DNA from: Acanthochromis polyacanthus
Lineage: Eukaryota; Chordata; Actinopteri; Pomacentridae
Length of the DNA: 64,000 bases
Reading direction: 5' to 3'
Assembly: GCF_021347895.1 (NCBI RefSeq)
Contig: NC_067127.1
Span: forward strand, 14,852,984 to 14,916,983
Both the position numbers and the translations under genes were made by a program. The notes below the pieces were generated by a model that ran no database searches, was not told the origin of the DNA, and saw only the letters and a program-made list of their open reading frames with translations. Below, one piece after another: positions 38,687 through 51,900 of the stretch. Positions within the stretch are counted from its first letter, which is position 1. Every line of letters begins with the position of its first letter.

Positions 38687-41600
38687 GACTCAGGAGTCCA
38701 CAATTTTCTAAGAAGACTGGTCCTAATATGCAAACTGCTGTAACAGTGGCTTTGTAAAATATACGTTTATATTGTTTATACACCATATCTCCACTTTTTA
38801 CTCTGACTCTTTCATACTGATTTTTTTTTCTGCCTTTTAAATCTAGCTTAAGGTCAATAATTATAATAGGATTATAACACATCTCATTCATTTTGCTTTT
38901 GTGAGAATAATGGGTGCCTTTATTGCTTAATATATTTAAAAATATTCATATATTTACTAAGGATTTTATACCGTTTAAGTGCAGGGAATTGATTTTGACT
39001 TTTCTATAGAAAGTACTTTACAACAAAATACCTTAACATAACTGTACATATAAACAGAACTGTTGATATATAGACCAAACTTTACAACTTAAGCAGTACA
39101 TGATTTAGTTTTCTTCTGGATGTTTTTAAAGGTTTTTTGGCTTCTTGCACACAAACATTATTAAAACATTGCCTCTCTGCTTTCTGTCTATGTATGAGGC
39201 ACTAATATATAAATAGACTCTCAGATGCTATTCCATGTTCAAATGTGATTGTTTTCCCTTTGGCAGTTGACTCACTGCTTCACTGATGATGCACTGGGAT
39301 GTGTGATACCCACAGCTCTTTGAGGTGTTTTCAGCTAAAGAGATTAAAAAAAAGAAGCAGCTCCTGTCTGGTCTCTCGGTCTTCAGTTTGCATTTCGACA
39401 CACTTGCCTCCCCCTCTACTCATCAAATTGCATTCAAAAATGCTTCTCTTTTTAAACTAGATTTCCTGCCAGATGTAGCAATGACCCATTTAATTACGCT
39501 TTTCTGAGCATTGTGAGTCTAACGTGACCTAATAACCCAGTATAGCTCGCATCGTTTTCCCTATATTGCTCCAGCATGATGCCGCAGCCTTTGAGGATGT
39601 GGTTGTCATGACAACCTCCTCCAGAAGATTCATAACCTCTGCCTACCCCCATCTGTGGTGCAGATGTTCACATTATCATGAGAAGGTGCATTTCATTTTA
39701 CAGAAATCCTTGGACCAAGTCAGTCTTTAATATCTCATATTTTGATTTACACTATGCATATATATTTGAGAGTGGGAGAGATGGGATTTGTGTATTAGCT
39801 GTACAATTTGCTTCAGACCATGCCTCAAGGTTTTGTTTGTGTGCTTAGTGTGATTAAATAACTGCATTCTCTTCTTGTCATGCGGCGCCCCCAAACTTAT
39901 TAGATGCTTGTATAATGTGGTGGATTAGCATGGACAAAATCTCTCTTTAGGACTACTTGTTCAACCAACTTCACAGAGGCCCTGTAAATCCCTCTAAGGG
40001 TAATCTGAGGGCTAAAATAATTCGTTTCAATGGCAGGAACGTGGTTGTTTTTGTTATTCGCCTCCTTTGCCCAGCATTTTTCGATTACGCCAAAGTTTGA
40101 GGATGAAGGGGAAGCATCCTGACCTCAGCAATCTGTTAGTGTCCCAACTCCTTCCTCTTCATTACTTCTAATCCGCTGTTATGTCAGAGAGGAGTGGGAT
40201 CCCACGCCACAACAAGCTCTGGAATTAAACGAGTCTTTACATCCTCTTCAGCTTAATGATCCAGATCATCTTGCAAAAATGGATAAATAACTCGGCCTGT
40301 GTTGTCAGGGGTGATTTCATGCCGTTTATTGATTCCAAGAATGAGCGAGTCGGGGGACTGTTTGGCCTAAATGGATTTTTTTTGATGTGTTAGAAGTGCC
40401 AAAGTGATGATATCTATCCAGAAATTTGACAAATAAAATCTGTTCATTAACTCAAATTCCAAAATGTTTCACAAACTGTTAAAGCTGCAGGCAGTTTCAA
40501 ATAAACCACGTTAAAAACTACAGATTTGGAAACGTATTGATTTCCTTTTATACCAGAGGAAAAAAATCGCATCAAGTTAATTGTGGAGCTGTCTGGCTGA
40601 AAGTGCAGATAACAGCAGAAACAAAGAAAAATCAATATTGCAGACTATTTGTGTATTCACCCAGATGTCTTTCATAGGCTACATGGCTGGAAGAACAAAA
40701 GTAACCACCTATACATGTCAGATAATTGACATTACTGACAGGATAAAATCAAACAGAATGTCATTGTGCTGCTGAAATACTTTAGTTCAAGGACAGATGG
40801 GGATATGGGAGGCATCTATAGGAGTAAACATTATTTACGACCATGAGTGTCGACTACGGGGAGGCACAGATAGGTGTGTTGGGCTGCTTTAAGTGAAGAA
40901 TGTGCTTTCCACAACTTATCATAGTCCAAACACGTTTATTGGTTGTGTAGACAAATGTTCACAGCATGAAAACATTTAGTTTTCTGGGAAATGTGAAAGG
41001 GACAATATTGCCACGTGTTTAAGTTTAGAGATACCTTTTTGAAAAAGTGTGGCTGAAATTGAGCTTCATTCCCAAGAAATTTGTGCTTCTTAAGTTAGTT
41101 TCTTTTATGAAAGAATCAAATATTTTTTAAAGAACCAGATAAACATGCTCTTTGGCCACATAAGTTAAAATGTTTATATCCTAACAGTCACAATTATTTG
41201 AGGATGTTTCATACTTTTAGGCTGATTGTCTGTTAAACAAATATTAAAGGTGGTCCACAACAGAGTGGCGCTGTGAGGGAAGATGAGGGGAACATGAGGT
41301 GGATGTGGATCATCGCTTCAGGAAGTTCTTGAAAATTATGAAATGACATCACCACTTTTTTCATGGCTTTGTCTGTCGGTGCGTGTCCTGGCCACGCCTT
41401 CCTGCCAGCCCCGCCATAAAGCGGCCGGGCTGTGTGTCTGCGCACCAGTTGAACTCAGTGCGGACAACAGGTGCACCGCATCCCTGCTCTCTCCACGTCG
41501 CTGCTGGATAATGCCCGGAGAGCGCCGCTCGTCGCTTTGCGCAGGGTTTTCTCTTTTGCACTTGCACGTTTTTATATCCTGATCACTTCCAGCCACAAAG
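38687..41600. other. sft2d1 3' UTR and spacer to prr18
   Basis: The first 500 bases or so should be sft2d1 3' UTR. The rest is AT-rich until about 41.34 kb, where CpG and GC content rise into the prr18 promoter and 5' UTR. No gene seen. Confidence 0.55.
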
Positions 41601-42368
41601 ATGCCTTTTCCACCCATCAGCCTCCACCAGCGGATCTCGTCGCCTGGCAGGGAGCTGTTTGGAAAAAAGAAAGCCAACGGAGTGCCTCCTCAGACTGAAC
41701 AAACCAGCAAATCTGCCAGAGAGAAAGCGGGGTCCGAGAAGGACAAGCAGTCCACTTCTTGGGCGTCTGCGAATTTAAGGAATTTAGGGCGAAAAGCCCA
41801 ACAAGAGAAGAACAAAAGCCCGTCTCAGAAGCCAGTCAGTGGGCAAGAAACGCAGGGAAAATGCTCCTGGCTGTCGGTGCCCAAAGCTCAGGATTCATCC
41901 GAAGGAGTCAGACGCTCCAGCTCCATGGACTCCAGCAGACATCTCCACGGGAAAGAGGAGGGGAAGAAGGAGATTCAGTTTACCCTCAGTCTCACCCCTG
42001 AAGCCATTCTTGTCATCCAGAAACGGAATCTAGAGAAGCAGATGATGGCAAAGCAGCAGAAGTGCTGCGCCTCCACCGACTTCAGGCACAGGCGAGTTTT
42101 TCCATCCAAAAAGACGCACGGAGGCTCCAAAGGCTGCGCTCCTAACGGGAAAGGAGAGAGCGCAGAGCAGGACATCACCGCCATCGTTAAAATATCTCTG
42201 CTAAATGATCAATACAAGTACGATGATGTGGAGTACGAGGAAGAGGACGGAGATGTGGATGAGACTGTTGTAAGGAAATGCAAAGAGTGGCTGAAAGGGG
42301 TCGAAAACGCCGCTGCTTTGGGAAAAGTCGACAAACTTTCCACACTTCCGCACCTTAAAGGCTGCTGA
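41601..42368 (+). CDS. prr18: Proline-rich protein 18 homolog, single exon, 255 aa
   Basis: Intronless ORF of 255 codons. The molecular function of PRR18 is not established; mammalian expression is reported mainly in brain/oligodendrocytes. The N-terminal two thirds is low-complexity, rich in Ser, Lys and Gln and less proline-rich than the mammalian protein. The conserved blocks are FTLSLTPEAILVIQKRNLEK (about residues 127-146) and, near the C-terminus, KISLLNDQYKYDDVEYEEED, then VRKCKEWLKGVE and LPHLKGC. These match the human PRR18 C-terminal half, including the final LPHL. The position next to sft2d1 and upstream of tbxt repeats human 6q27. The start is the first ATG after a GC-rich leader. 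No transmembrane or catalytic motif is visible. Confidence 0.93.
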   Translation: MPFPPISLHQRISSPGRELFGKKKANGVPPQTEQTSKSAREKAGSEKDKQSTSWASANLRNLGRKAQQEKNKSPSQKPVSGQETQGKCSWLSVPKAQDSSEGVRRSSSMDSSRHLHGKEEGKKEIQFTLSLTPEAILVIQKRNLEKQMMAKQQKCCASTDFRHRRVFPSKKTHGGSKGCAPNGKGESAEQDITAIVKISLLNDQYKYDDVEYEEEDGDVDETVVRKCKEWLKGVENAAALGKVDKLSTLPHLKGC

Positions 42369-42846
42369 CACCTGGCTTTTGGTTTTTCATTTTGGAAACT
42401 TGGACTAATGGACTCGTGAAGCGTGTGCTATGCTGCAATGGCATCTTAAATGTAAGACTTGTGATGTGAACGCTTGTAGATGAGGAGAGAAAACCCACTC
42501 CTCTCCAGAGGAATGTCAGCCTGGTTGGGAATCATTATAAAAGATGTCACAACGTTAGAAATGCCACTTATTTATGAAAATGGACAGAAATGGGTAAATT
42601 GCATTGGGATAAGAGGAAATTCGACATTCGCTTCCTCAACTAAAGTACGGTTTGAAAACTTAGCCTGCGTCCCATGCAGCAGGGCTGCTTCACGAGTTTA
42701 ATGCCTATTCAGTCCTTTTTTGAAGTTACAGTTAAAACCTTAATATTCTCGTCCTTTGCACATGTTTTTTGTTTTCAGCGGGGCGTTTGGGGATTGGCAG
42801 AGAGGTTTGCAAAGGAACACCGAAACGTTCCTTTGTGCTGGAGAAC

Positions 42847-42852
42847 AATAAA
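42847..42852 (+). terminator. Candidate poly(A) signal of prr18
   Basis: AATAAA lies about 480 bases after the prr18 stop, a reasonable 3' UTR length. Longer isoforms cannot be excluded. Confidence 0.4.
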
Positions 42853-45800
42853 CTGTCAACAACAGGGCTCCATATTCGCCTGCAGCTGAAACCAAACTGG
42901 AACGTTTATTTTCCCTCTAATCAGAGGGTTTTTATCCTTTGTAGGGATTTATCATTGATGTACAGTATTTAATATTTACAAAATATTTGTACTGTCAAAT
43001 GTTTTTATTTCCTTCTCAGCTGTTGATTTTAAGCCATTTTAAGTCAAATGTCTTTTTTTTGTTGGAAAAATTATGTAATCGTCACTTGCCCACTTGAATC
43101 TTTTAAAATCCGATTTGTGTTGTGCCTCTCTAATGATTCTGTTACATGATGCTGATTTGCAGTCATTTAGATTTCTTTCACACTTCTGGCCAGTTCCCAG
43201 ACAGCATTTTCAAGGCTTCTTTGTTGCCACTGTAGCTACCTGGGACCATTTGGGCATTAGTGATCTAAGCTTCTTAGATTTCCTGTTAAGCAGGGTTGAC
43301 CAGAGTACTGTAGGGCCCAGGTGCACAATCCCTTCAGGAAATTACCTCCAGTCTACTTTACTTTGTCACATCAAACTAAGCAATGCGAGTATTCGAGATA
43401 AATAGTGTTGGCACCACAATCTGGTAGAGCATTTCACCCCAAAGTGCCAGATTTGTATGACTTGCTGCAAATGTGTTCACAGTTTGGAAGCTTAACCCTG
43501 ACATTTCAATGATGTTTTTATCCTGAAAGTGTACTGCTCAGGGAGAAAGAGCTGTTTCAGAAAAAGGCCAAGGTAGAATATGACTGTTTTCAGCAAAAAA
43601 TAAACTCAAAATATAAAAAACCAAACATGAGAGTCAAGTGAGAAATGAATCCATGAAATGACTTCTTGGCTTCTTTGTTGATTCACTTCGCCACATTTTA
43701 TTGTACTAATAAAAAAACGAAACCACATGCAGGCCTCGGATACAAATTTAGCTTCTATGCATTGTCACAAACTTATTTTAAATGTGTTTGTGTGATCAGT
43801 GAGGAGGTTGTTTGCAGTGAGGTTAACTTTCCGCATTGTTCTGTAACTTGGTAACCACAGTTTTTCTCACAGTGTTCACTTTAAAGCGCCAACTTGGACA
43901 GAGGAGTGTCTGTTAGACTGCAAAAGTTTAAATATTACAGAATATATGAAGGGCTCAAACACCAACATCTGGTAAGGTATATTTTTTAAAAGTACCTCTA
44001 CTTGTATCCTCAGGTCATATTGTTTTTCTTTTCTTTTTTTCTTGTCAGTCACCTGCCTGTTTTCACTGAAGGTTACCTTGATGATGGATTTTTGTCATGA
44101 ACCTTGAGTCCAAATATCTGCACTAGTCAAGCATTATTCGCTATGTTTTGGATGCACACTTATTACCCGTCTGTGCCAGCAAGGTATTTTAAACCACACA
44201 CACATCAGCAGTGAGAGTTTCCCCATTTTGTTCTACTGGTAAATGACATTTTTTGTCAGGAATGGCTAAACATTGGAGCATTTCATCTGGTGTCAGATAT
44301 GTGTCCGACTTTGTAAATATTGTACTACAGTACATGACGTTACACATTTTCTCATTCATGGCATGTGATTTAACAAACAAGCTGCTACAATAAAGCATCT
44401 TGTCCTGAATAGATGTTCCCATTCAGTGATTTTTATTGTGCAGACTGAGATCACGGTCGGGCCAATACAGTGTGTACCAAGACCCGTTTGGTTCTCCACG
44501 GCTCCTCTAATGATATTATCAACTGGCTTGGTGACCACAAGTTGTGTAATCCTCTTCTATTGTGTCATTTCAATTGTGGCCTTGTTTACGTGGCTCATTC
44601 ACTGCTGTCTGATCTGGGCCCGAAGCCAAGCTGTTTATGACAGTGTCTGTCCTGGGGGTAAGAACTGCATTATTATGTCTGCTGTAGCTCAAATACTTGT
44701 ATTCAGCTGGATAAAGGGTGAGTTTAAAGAAGCAGGAACAAGCAACAGTTGCAATGGTTGGCTTGGTTACAAGTGGAAACGCTTTCTCCAAACTGCCCTT
44801 TGAGGTCTTTTTCACTTGTGGTTGTTAAATCCAGTCCTGCAGGTCTCAGTGTTCAGCTGTTTTTTTCATCCTCTGCCACAAACTGTTTGCTTACACTTTC
44901 AGCATCTAATGTCTGTATTTTCTATTTTGGTTGCTTAAGAGTAAGAAAGAAATGGCTGCAGGCTCCTGTCCACCTCTCTGCGGTATCATGCTCACTGTCT
45001 AGGAGAGTGGCATGATACAGCAGGGCAGCTACACTATCTTCCACTGATTTATTGTGGCAGGAGGCACAGATGGACGCCGTCCTCACCCTGTCACCGACAC
45101 TTTGCACACAGCAGTGAGAGCAAAAGAACTGCAGGTCCCTCTGCTCTTCTGCGACAGTATTGCTGTGGCAACGGAACTGATAAATCCTGTGTCTCCAGCA
45201 GCTTTTGTGAGAAAAGACAAAGCAGGCACTTCCTGAACAGTCTCGGCCCATAAACTTCAGTAATGCGGTCATTCAGTGGCAGCCCCTGAAGAACGAGGCA
45301 TTTCCCAGGGACAGGCCGACCTCAGAGAAGACTTAGATCAGAGAGTGCAGTCCTCACATAAAAGCTCGAACATGTTTTATTCCTCATTTAAGGGGTTGTA
45401 AAAGGGAGAATGTAGCTTTTCTGTGGTAAATTTGCTGTGGCATGTTACTCCAATTAGCTTTGCATTCTTTTTAATAACAGGCTCCATGTTTTAAAATCCT
45501 CTGCATCTCATATTTTTTTAGATTTTAGTGCATTTGTTGCTAGCTGAGGTTGTGAAAATCTGTCCCAAACACTTTCCCATGCAGCATCTGTGAGGTATGA
45601 TTCATCATCAGGATTAAATAAGGACACTGTTGCCCACTGATATGCTTAGGGCAGATCATAGCCTAGTAAAACTCTTTCCTAGAGGCATGCAGGAGATCAG
45701 GGGAATAGAGTGAGGGCTCTGTAGGGGAGGAGGTGGGCATATCCCTGCTGCACATATTTTTATTTTATTTTTGAATTGCAAGAACACAATGTCAGGCTGT

Positions 45801-45919
45801 TGTGTGGGAGGATGCTCTTGGCAGGGATTACCAAAAGTGTATTCTTTTTTTAATCTTCTGGCAAGCCGACTGATTCACTCCCACAGCGTCTAAATTAGGT
45901 TTTTGCTGTTGATAGGCAG
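42853..45919. other. Spacer between prr18 and the unrecognised gene
   Basis: A 3 kb AT-rich stretch with several ORFs of 60-125 codons on both strands (for example near 44.4-44.8 and 44.9-45.3 kb) and no recognised domain. The missing 5' exon(s) and promoter of the gene starting at or before 45920 probably lie here. Confidence 0.45.
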
Positions 45920-48900
45920 GAGATGAAGAGAAAGGCGAGCTCTGTAGGAAGACGACAATTCAAGACAGGGGAAAAGACCCAGACCAAGAGGCCAAGGCCT
46001 GGCGTTGGGCGCAGGTGGAGCAAGTTGTTAAATCCTGTACCAATATTTTAATGTTCAGGACATTGATAATTACTAAGACCCTCGTTCTGCTCTCTGTAGA
46101 AAAGACACTGTGTTTTTTTTTTAAACACAGTGATCAGTAGATATCCTTACCCAATAACAAAACACTGGTCTCCGCCTCCATACTCAGGTGATCCTTCTTT
46201 TTAGCTCATTTCTTCTGAACTGTGTCTTTGTTTATCCATCAGCGCCATCTAGAGGCCTTCATGGACATGCACTATCTCGGAGATGTTCTGTGTTCTGCAT
46301 CGCCACAAGGCGGCCCTGCTCAAAGACAACGTCCACTCACAAAGATTACTACAGCAACAAAGAGGTGAGGAAACAGAACAAGTCAGAGACTGAAACTAAG
46401 CAGGTATATAATGAAGTCTTAACATTTAATTCATAAACCTTTAATGATCTTGTGCATGATTTGCTGAGGTTGAAAAACTTGCAGGTATTTGTCTAATATT
46501 CACATTTTTTGGTTTTAAATAAAATAATCCTCTGTAAAATATTATTTTATAATTTCCTTTAATTTCTTCAACTCAAGAGATTCAGTCTTTAATTGTTACA
46601 GTGGCAAATATCCTTCAGCTATGGGTTATTTTCTAAGTCATTGCTTCCATTAGGTGCTCCTAGAGCATTAACACACTATTTCGGTCTGTTCTAGGAGGCA
46701 ATACATCAGTCTGAAATTAAGTTTCTGGTACTTTCATTAAACAAGTTAATTTGGGGAAATGGACTAAAATTACACTAACTGAAATAATAAAGGTCTTACT
46801 TTTAGGATTTTGACACAGTGTTTCTCTACAATACAGCCAGTATTTCAGGGCAAGCCTTAGTTGATATTTAGTTGATGTTTGTGGTGCAACGTTGCAGGAT
46901 CTGAGGCTCCTGAGCAGCAGAACTCTTGATTATCTAGTCTTGCCTGTGCTAGCTGTGTTTCCAACTCAACACCAGGGGTCAGCAATGCTCACACAGTTTT
47001 TTTTAAACTGGGGATCAGTTTTGCAGAGGCATTGGAAACACTGAAGTGTCCTTAATATATTTAACTGTTGTCATTTAGTTCAGGATATTTGACACAAGCA
47101 CAAGAAGGACGACCGTTCAGTGAAGAAGCCCCCACTTACTATGCCTTCTACTAATAAATTTAGTAGCCTTTCATCAATTGTAAAACTTCAAATCCTAACA
47201 TTGTAGATTAAAGATTAAAATTCTTACATTCTCAGATTCAAATCATAACATTGCAATGTTTAAAATCGACCCATTCTAAGAGTCAAACCATAACATGTTT
47301 GTGCTTTGATAAAAAGGATGAGTGCTCAGTGAAGAAAATCCTTTACTACGCCCTCTACAGATAACTTTTGCAGCCTACAATATTGCTTTGTATGTCCCTA
47401 ATATCCTGAGATAGATAAGTCAGATGGGCAGCAAGTGCCGGCATATCACCAGACTTATCAAGTGGGCACCTCCCTTCACTGATGTTTTGTTAAGTTGGAC
47501 ACCACTAGAGATCCAGTGATGTCGTGACCCAGACCCACCCTCCTCCATACCAGCTCCCACTGTCCACTATATCCACTAGCAGGACACACCTGTTTAACAA
47601 CACAACCCTTACAGTATTATCACATTCAATGGACCCAGGATTCGTACACACAAGCCCCAAGAAGTAAGACTGTTCTACCTACTCTATTTTGGACCCCAAC
47701 TCACATTGTTTGTCTGAATCCAGATCCACGGACTTATCTTAATTGCTTCGTCTGACATTTTCATTGTCTAAGATTCAAATCATGACATTCTTTAATTTCA
47801 AGTGTTAACATTCTAAGACTGAAATTATAACACTTAACAGCTCAAAAAATACCATTTTAAATATTCAAATCATAACATTCTAAGATTCAAAAAGTAACAT
47901 TCTAAAATTGAAATCACATCATTCTAAAATTTGAATCAGAACACACATTCTCAAAATCAAATCATATACCACTCTAAAAATCAAATCAAATATTCCAAGA
48001 TTCAAATAAAAAAAAATCAAAATTTTAAATGAGAACATGCTAAAAGTCAAATCACTACCTGTCAAAAGTTTGGATGCACCTTCTCATTCAATGATTTTTT
48101 ATTTATTTGCATTCTTTTCTGCATTGTAGAGTAATACTGAAGATTAACATGTTTTGTTTACAGCATAATTCCATATCTATTCTTTTATAGTTTTGATGTC
48201 TTCAGTATTAATCTACAATGCTTAAAACAATTAAATAAAAAACATTGAATGAGAAGGTGTGTCCAGACTTTTGACTGGTATTGTACAAAGATTAAAATCA
48301 AACATTCTAAGATTCAAATCATAAGATTCTAAAAGTGAAATCATGACATTCTAAAAAATTTAAATGATAATATTCTAAAATGTGAATTGTAACATCTAAG
48401 ATTCAAATCATAACATTCTAAAATTCAACTGATAACATTCTATGATTAAAATCAAAACATTTTAAGCTTTTGATCCCAAAATTAAAAGTTTGAATTACAG
48501 CAGTCTCAGATTCAAATCATAGCATTCCAAGACTCAGAACATAACATGCAAAGACTCAAAGCTTAACATTGTAAATATTCCAATCATAACATTCAGAGAT
48601 TCAAATCATACTATTCTAATAAATAAAACTATATTCTAAGATTCAAGTCATACATTTAAAAATAAAACCAACATTTCAAAACAAAACATTCTACAGCTTA
48701 GCAGCTATCAACTATCAACAATTGATAATATTCTGTGATTACAATCAAAACATTTTAAGCTTTTAATCCTAAAATTAAAAGTTTGAAACGCAACATTCTC
48801 AGATTCAAATCATAACATTCTAAAATTCAAATTTTAACATTCTACTTTGAAATTGAGATCAACAAAAGGTACTTATGCTTTGATAAAAAGGATGATTGCT

Positions 48901-51900
48901 CGGTGAAATAAGCCCCTCTACAGATAACAACAAGTGACTCAAGGTATGTTTTGTGTTTTTGTGTTGTGACACTAAAGATATTCATTGTCTCACTTATTTA
49001 TGGTTGAATTCAGTTTAATAGCATCTGTTGTAGCACCGCGGTCTGTCCAAAAAGCCTGGTACATTTGCATTTTGTGAGAGTCTGTTCATATTTGTATCTC
49101 CACTTGAAAAGGTTTGACATAAACTACGAATGTCAAAAACAGAAAAACAGAAACTTTCAAAATATTTTGCTGTTGGGCCAGATTTGGCTCCACAGGTCAC
49201 TATTCACCTAGCAGACATTACACTGTCGCTCAAATACACAACTGTGCAAATCAAAAGCCTCTCTGTCCAGACAACAACACCTTCACACTGTCTTTTACTC
49301 CTGAAGTGACATGCATATCATTAACATAATTACACTTCACAGCTAGATCTGTGAGTCTTAATGCAGAACATCAGGACTCACAGGATCTTAATGCAGGACA
49401 TTAAGACTCAGTATGAGTGATTTAGTAGGTTAATACTGATCAGTAGCAACAGATGAAATTAGGAATTTTGAAGTGAGTTTGACTCTGTTAACTCGAGTAT
49501 TCTCCGTTTATTCTGTAGAAATAAAAAAGTTTAAAGTTAAAGCTTCCAGTTTGAGCAACCTGATTTTTAGACTTGGTTTGAATTGAAAATATTAGAAAAA
49601 CTCCAGGAAAATGAATGAAACTTTGGTTTGTTTGTTTTTTTTTTCATCTAAACATTCCACAATTTAATGCTTAGCTGCTTAATTCAACTCATTGTGGCCT
49701 TTCTTGTCTTCCATCCATTCCTTCACTTTTGAGCACTACAAATTTCAGTTGCTACTGTTTGATCACTTTCCCTCTTGCTGTAGCTCCTGTGGTTAACTTT
49801 GATTTTGGCTGTCTTGTGTCTCCTCTGGGTGTGAAAAGAGCAATATGCTTCAGAGAGCGCCTGCATAGAGGGGGTCTAACATGAGAAGAGATCCTGTCTT
49901 ATCTTCCCCTCCTGTAAAAGTCGAGCTTCTTGAGGAGGATGTAATTGTCCTCTCTAATGACTTGCACTTGGGGAGGGGGACAAAGAGGACACAATAAATG
50001 GCTTTAGAGGCCCTCCAGTCGGAATCCTTTGCTTCAAATTGCTGAGCAAATGAAACTACCCGTTGTTTCCTCAGCTCAGATCGAGGCTCTGTCAGAGGTG
50101 AGGCGGGACCAAAGCAGGCAAAAGCAAGAACACCTGCTGAGGCCTAATTGGTCCCTGCTGCAGTTAATGGCTTCCTGTGGCTGTGTGTTTACTTCTCATT
50201 TGTTCTGTGTGCTGTGTTTCCCAGCCACTGGAACAAGGGAGGCTCACTTTAAATCTCCATTCCCACAAACTCTCTGTCCTTCTCCATTTCTGTCGCTTGT
50301 CTCTTGTCTGTCTGCCTCCTTCTTCTTTTCCTCTGAAGACAAAAGAAGTTGGTCTTCTCTAAGCTGCAGCACAATCACTCATACCTGAAGACCCTGCCCA
50401 AAAGCTGTTACTACCTGGTAAGTTTTGCCATGACGGGGAAAGTGTTACGTCGTATGTGAATGTTAAAGACACCCAAAAAACACCCCACTTTAATATTTTC
50501 TTTTCTATGGATTGTCCCTTGTGATGACTATAAAAAGAAAACGTTTGCCAATGTAACACTTTTCTAAGATCTTTGACCTCCAGAAGCAGTTAGCTGAGCG
50601 TGGACATCTAAAAACACACCAAGACTTGGAGGACTTTTATAGGTGCATCAAGTATAACATTCCCCCGTCACAGCTACAGAGAAGTCTACAGGATGTCAGG
50701 AAAAAGAGTTGGGTTACACATATTTTGTCAAATAATTTTCTTTCTAGATCTACCGTGAAAAAAAGAACAATAGATGTGAGCATGTTTGCATACTTACAGT
50801 GCTGGAAAGCAGATCTGCCACTGATACAACATCAGATAAACATCTCTGCACTGCTGGTAACAAAAGACAAGTGGATCACATCTGCCATTTCAGGTTGTGA
50901 AATCTTTCAATTCATTGTGTCTGGATTAGTTTTTTGATCACATAAAATCTGCATGATCATAATTTCTAACATGACACACCATGAGCTCTATCTGAGCAGC
51001 AGCAAACCTCAGACTTTTGTCCAGTCAGACAGATCAAGTCTTACAGTGTCCTCCACATGTCTGAGGACCAGCATTATGTTTGGACTTTTACGTATCCCAG
51101 ATATAGCCAGTGTTGTGTTGGAGGAGATGTTACTCAGCTGCTGAAAGTATTCTGGATCTTTGTTTGCACTAGATTCACGAACAAACAGCCGCTCCACTGG
51201 AGGCTTGTTTAGCATGGGCCTCCTGGAGGAGAAAACTGATTACTCACGTAGAAGTGAGATGACCAAACACAATCTGACCCCTCCGTTGCGGAAACTCTAC
51301 TCCTCCAACAGCCGCTTTCACTTTACAAACATCATCCAGGGGAAAATGTTGTAATTATGTCCACCTCAAAAGAGATATAGCAATTGGGCAGTGGTGTCAC
51401 TTCATGCCAGAGCTGCGAGCAGATGTTGAACTGTTTGGAGAGTTTCTTCTCTTTTAGAGCTTTATGGGCTTCCAGGCAAACAGCACTCCATTTACCAAAA
51501 GTGGCAGAGCTAATCTGAAAGCTGTTAGAGTCTGAATTGCACTGTGGTTTCACTAATGATTAGTTATACATGTTTTATCATTATATATAATTCCACTGGC
51601 AAATGCTTTGTTTTTCTTAAAAACTGTAAGATTTTGCTGTCACTTCAGCTGATAGTTAAACTCACATTGTCATTCAATTCCAGCAATGTATACAACAAAT
51701 CCCTTTTAGCTTTATTTTTTACAGATGCCAGCTAACATTTCAATTTCTTCATTGAACTTCGAGTGTTAACTTATGTGAGACTTTCTAATTTGTTGTTTCA
51801 CTCATACTTCAACTGCCATTTATTTCTTCTTCCAGTGATTTTTGTTTCAAATAGCATTTTCAGATGTTAATTGTTTTTTCAGCTGCACACGCAAAATTCC

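Larger units (their letters stand above)
47165..48850. repeat. Degenerate 22-bp minisatellite array, interrupted twice
   Basis: Dozens of variants of a roughly 22-base unit with consensus near ACATTCTAAGATTCAAATCA recur across about 1.7 kb, one after another with single-base changes and small gaps. The array is split by a stretch without the unit (about 47.29-47.76 kb) and by an inserted MITE (48058-48278). It lies in an intron of the unrecognised gene. It has no coding content and is very AT-rich. Confidence 0.9.

Noticed and set aside
44426..45272. Cluster of ORFs up to 125 codons on both strands
   Set aside because: No splice pattern linking them to the downstream gene was found, and frames conflict between strands. 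One might hide the missing first exon, but this could not be supported.
45923..46014. ATG-initiated frame at the first listed exon (MKRKASS...) as the start of the unrecognised gene
   Set aside because: That frame hits a stop early in the next exon. The other open frame continues through all later exons.
47165..48850. Regularly repeated unit that could be mistaken for a CRISPR array
   Set aside because: Units are degenerate and contiguous with no unique spacers of constant length, no cas genes are present, and the DNA is vertebrate. It is a minisatellite.
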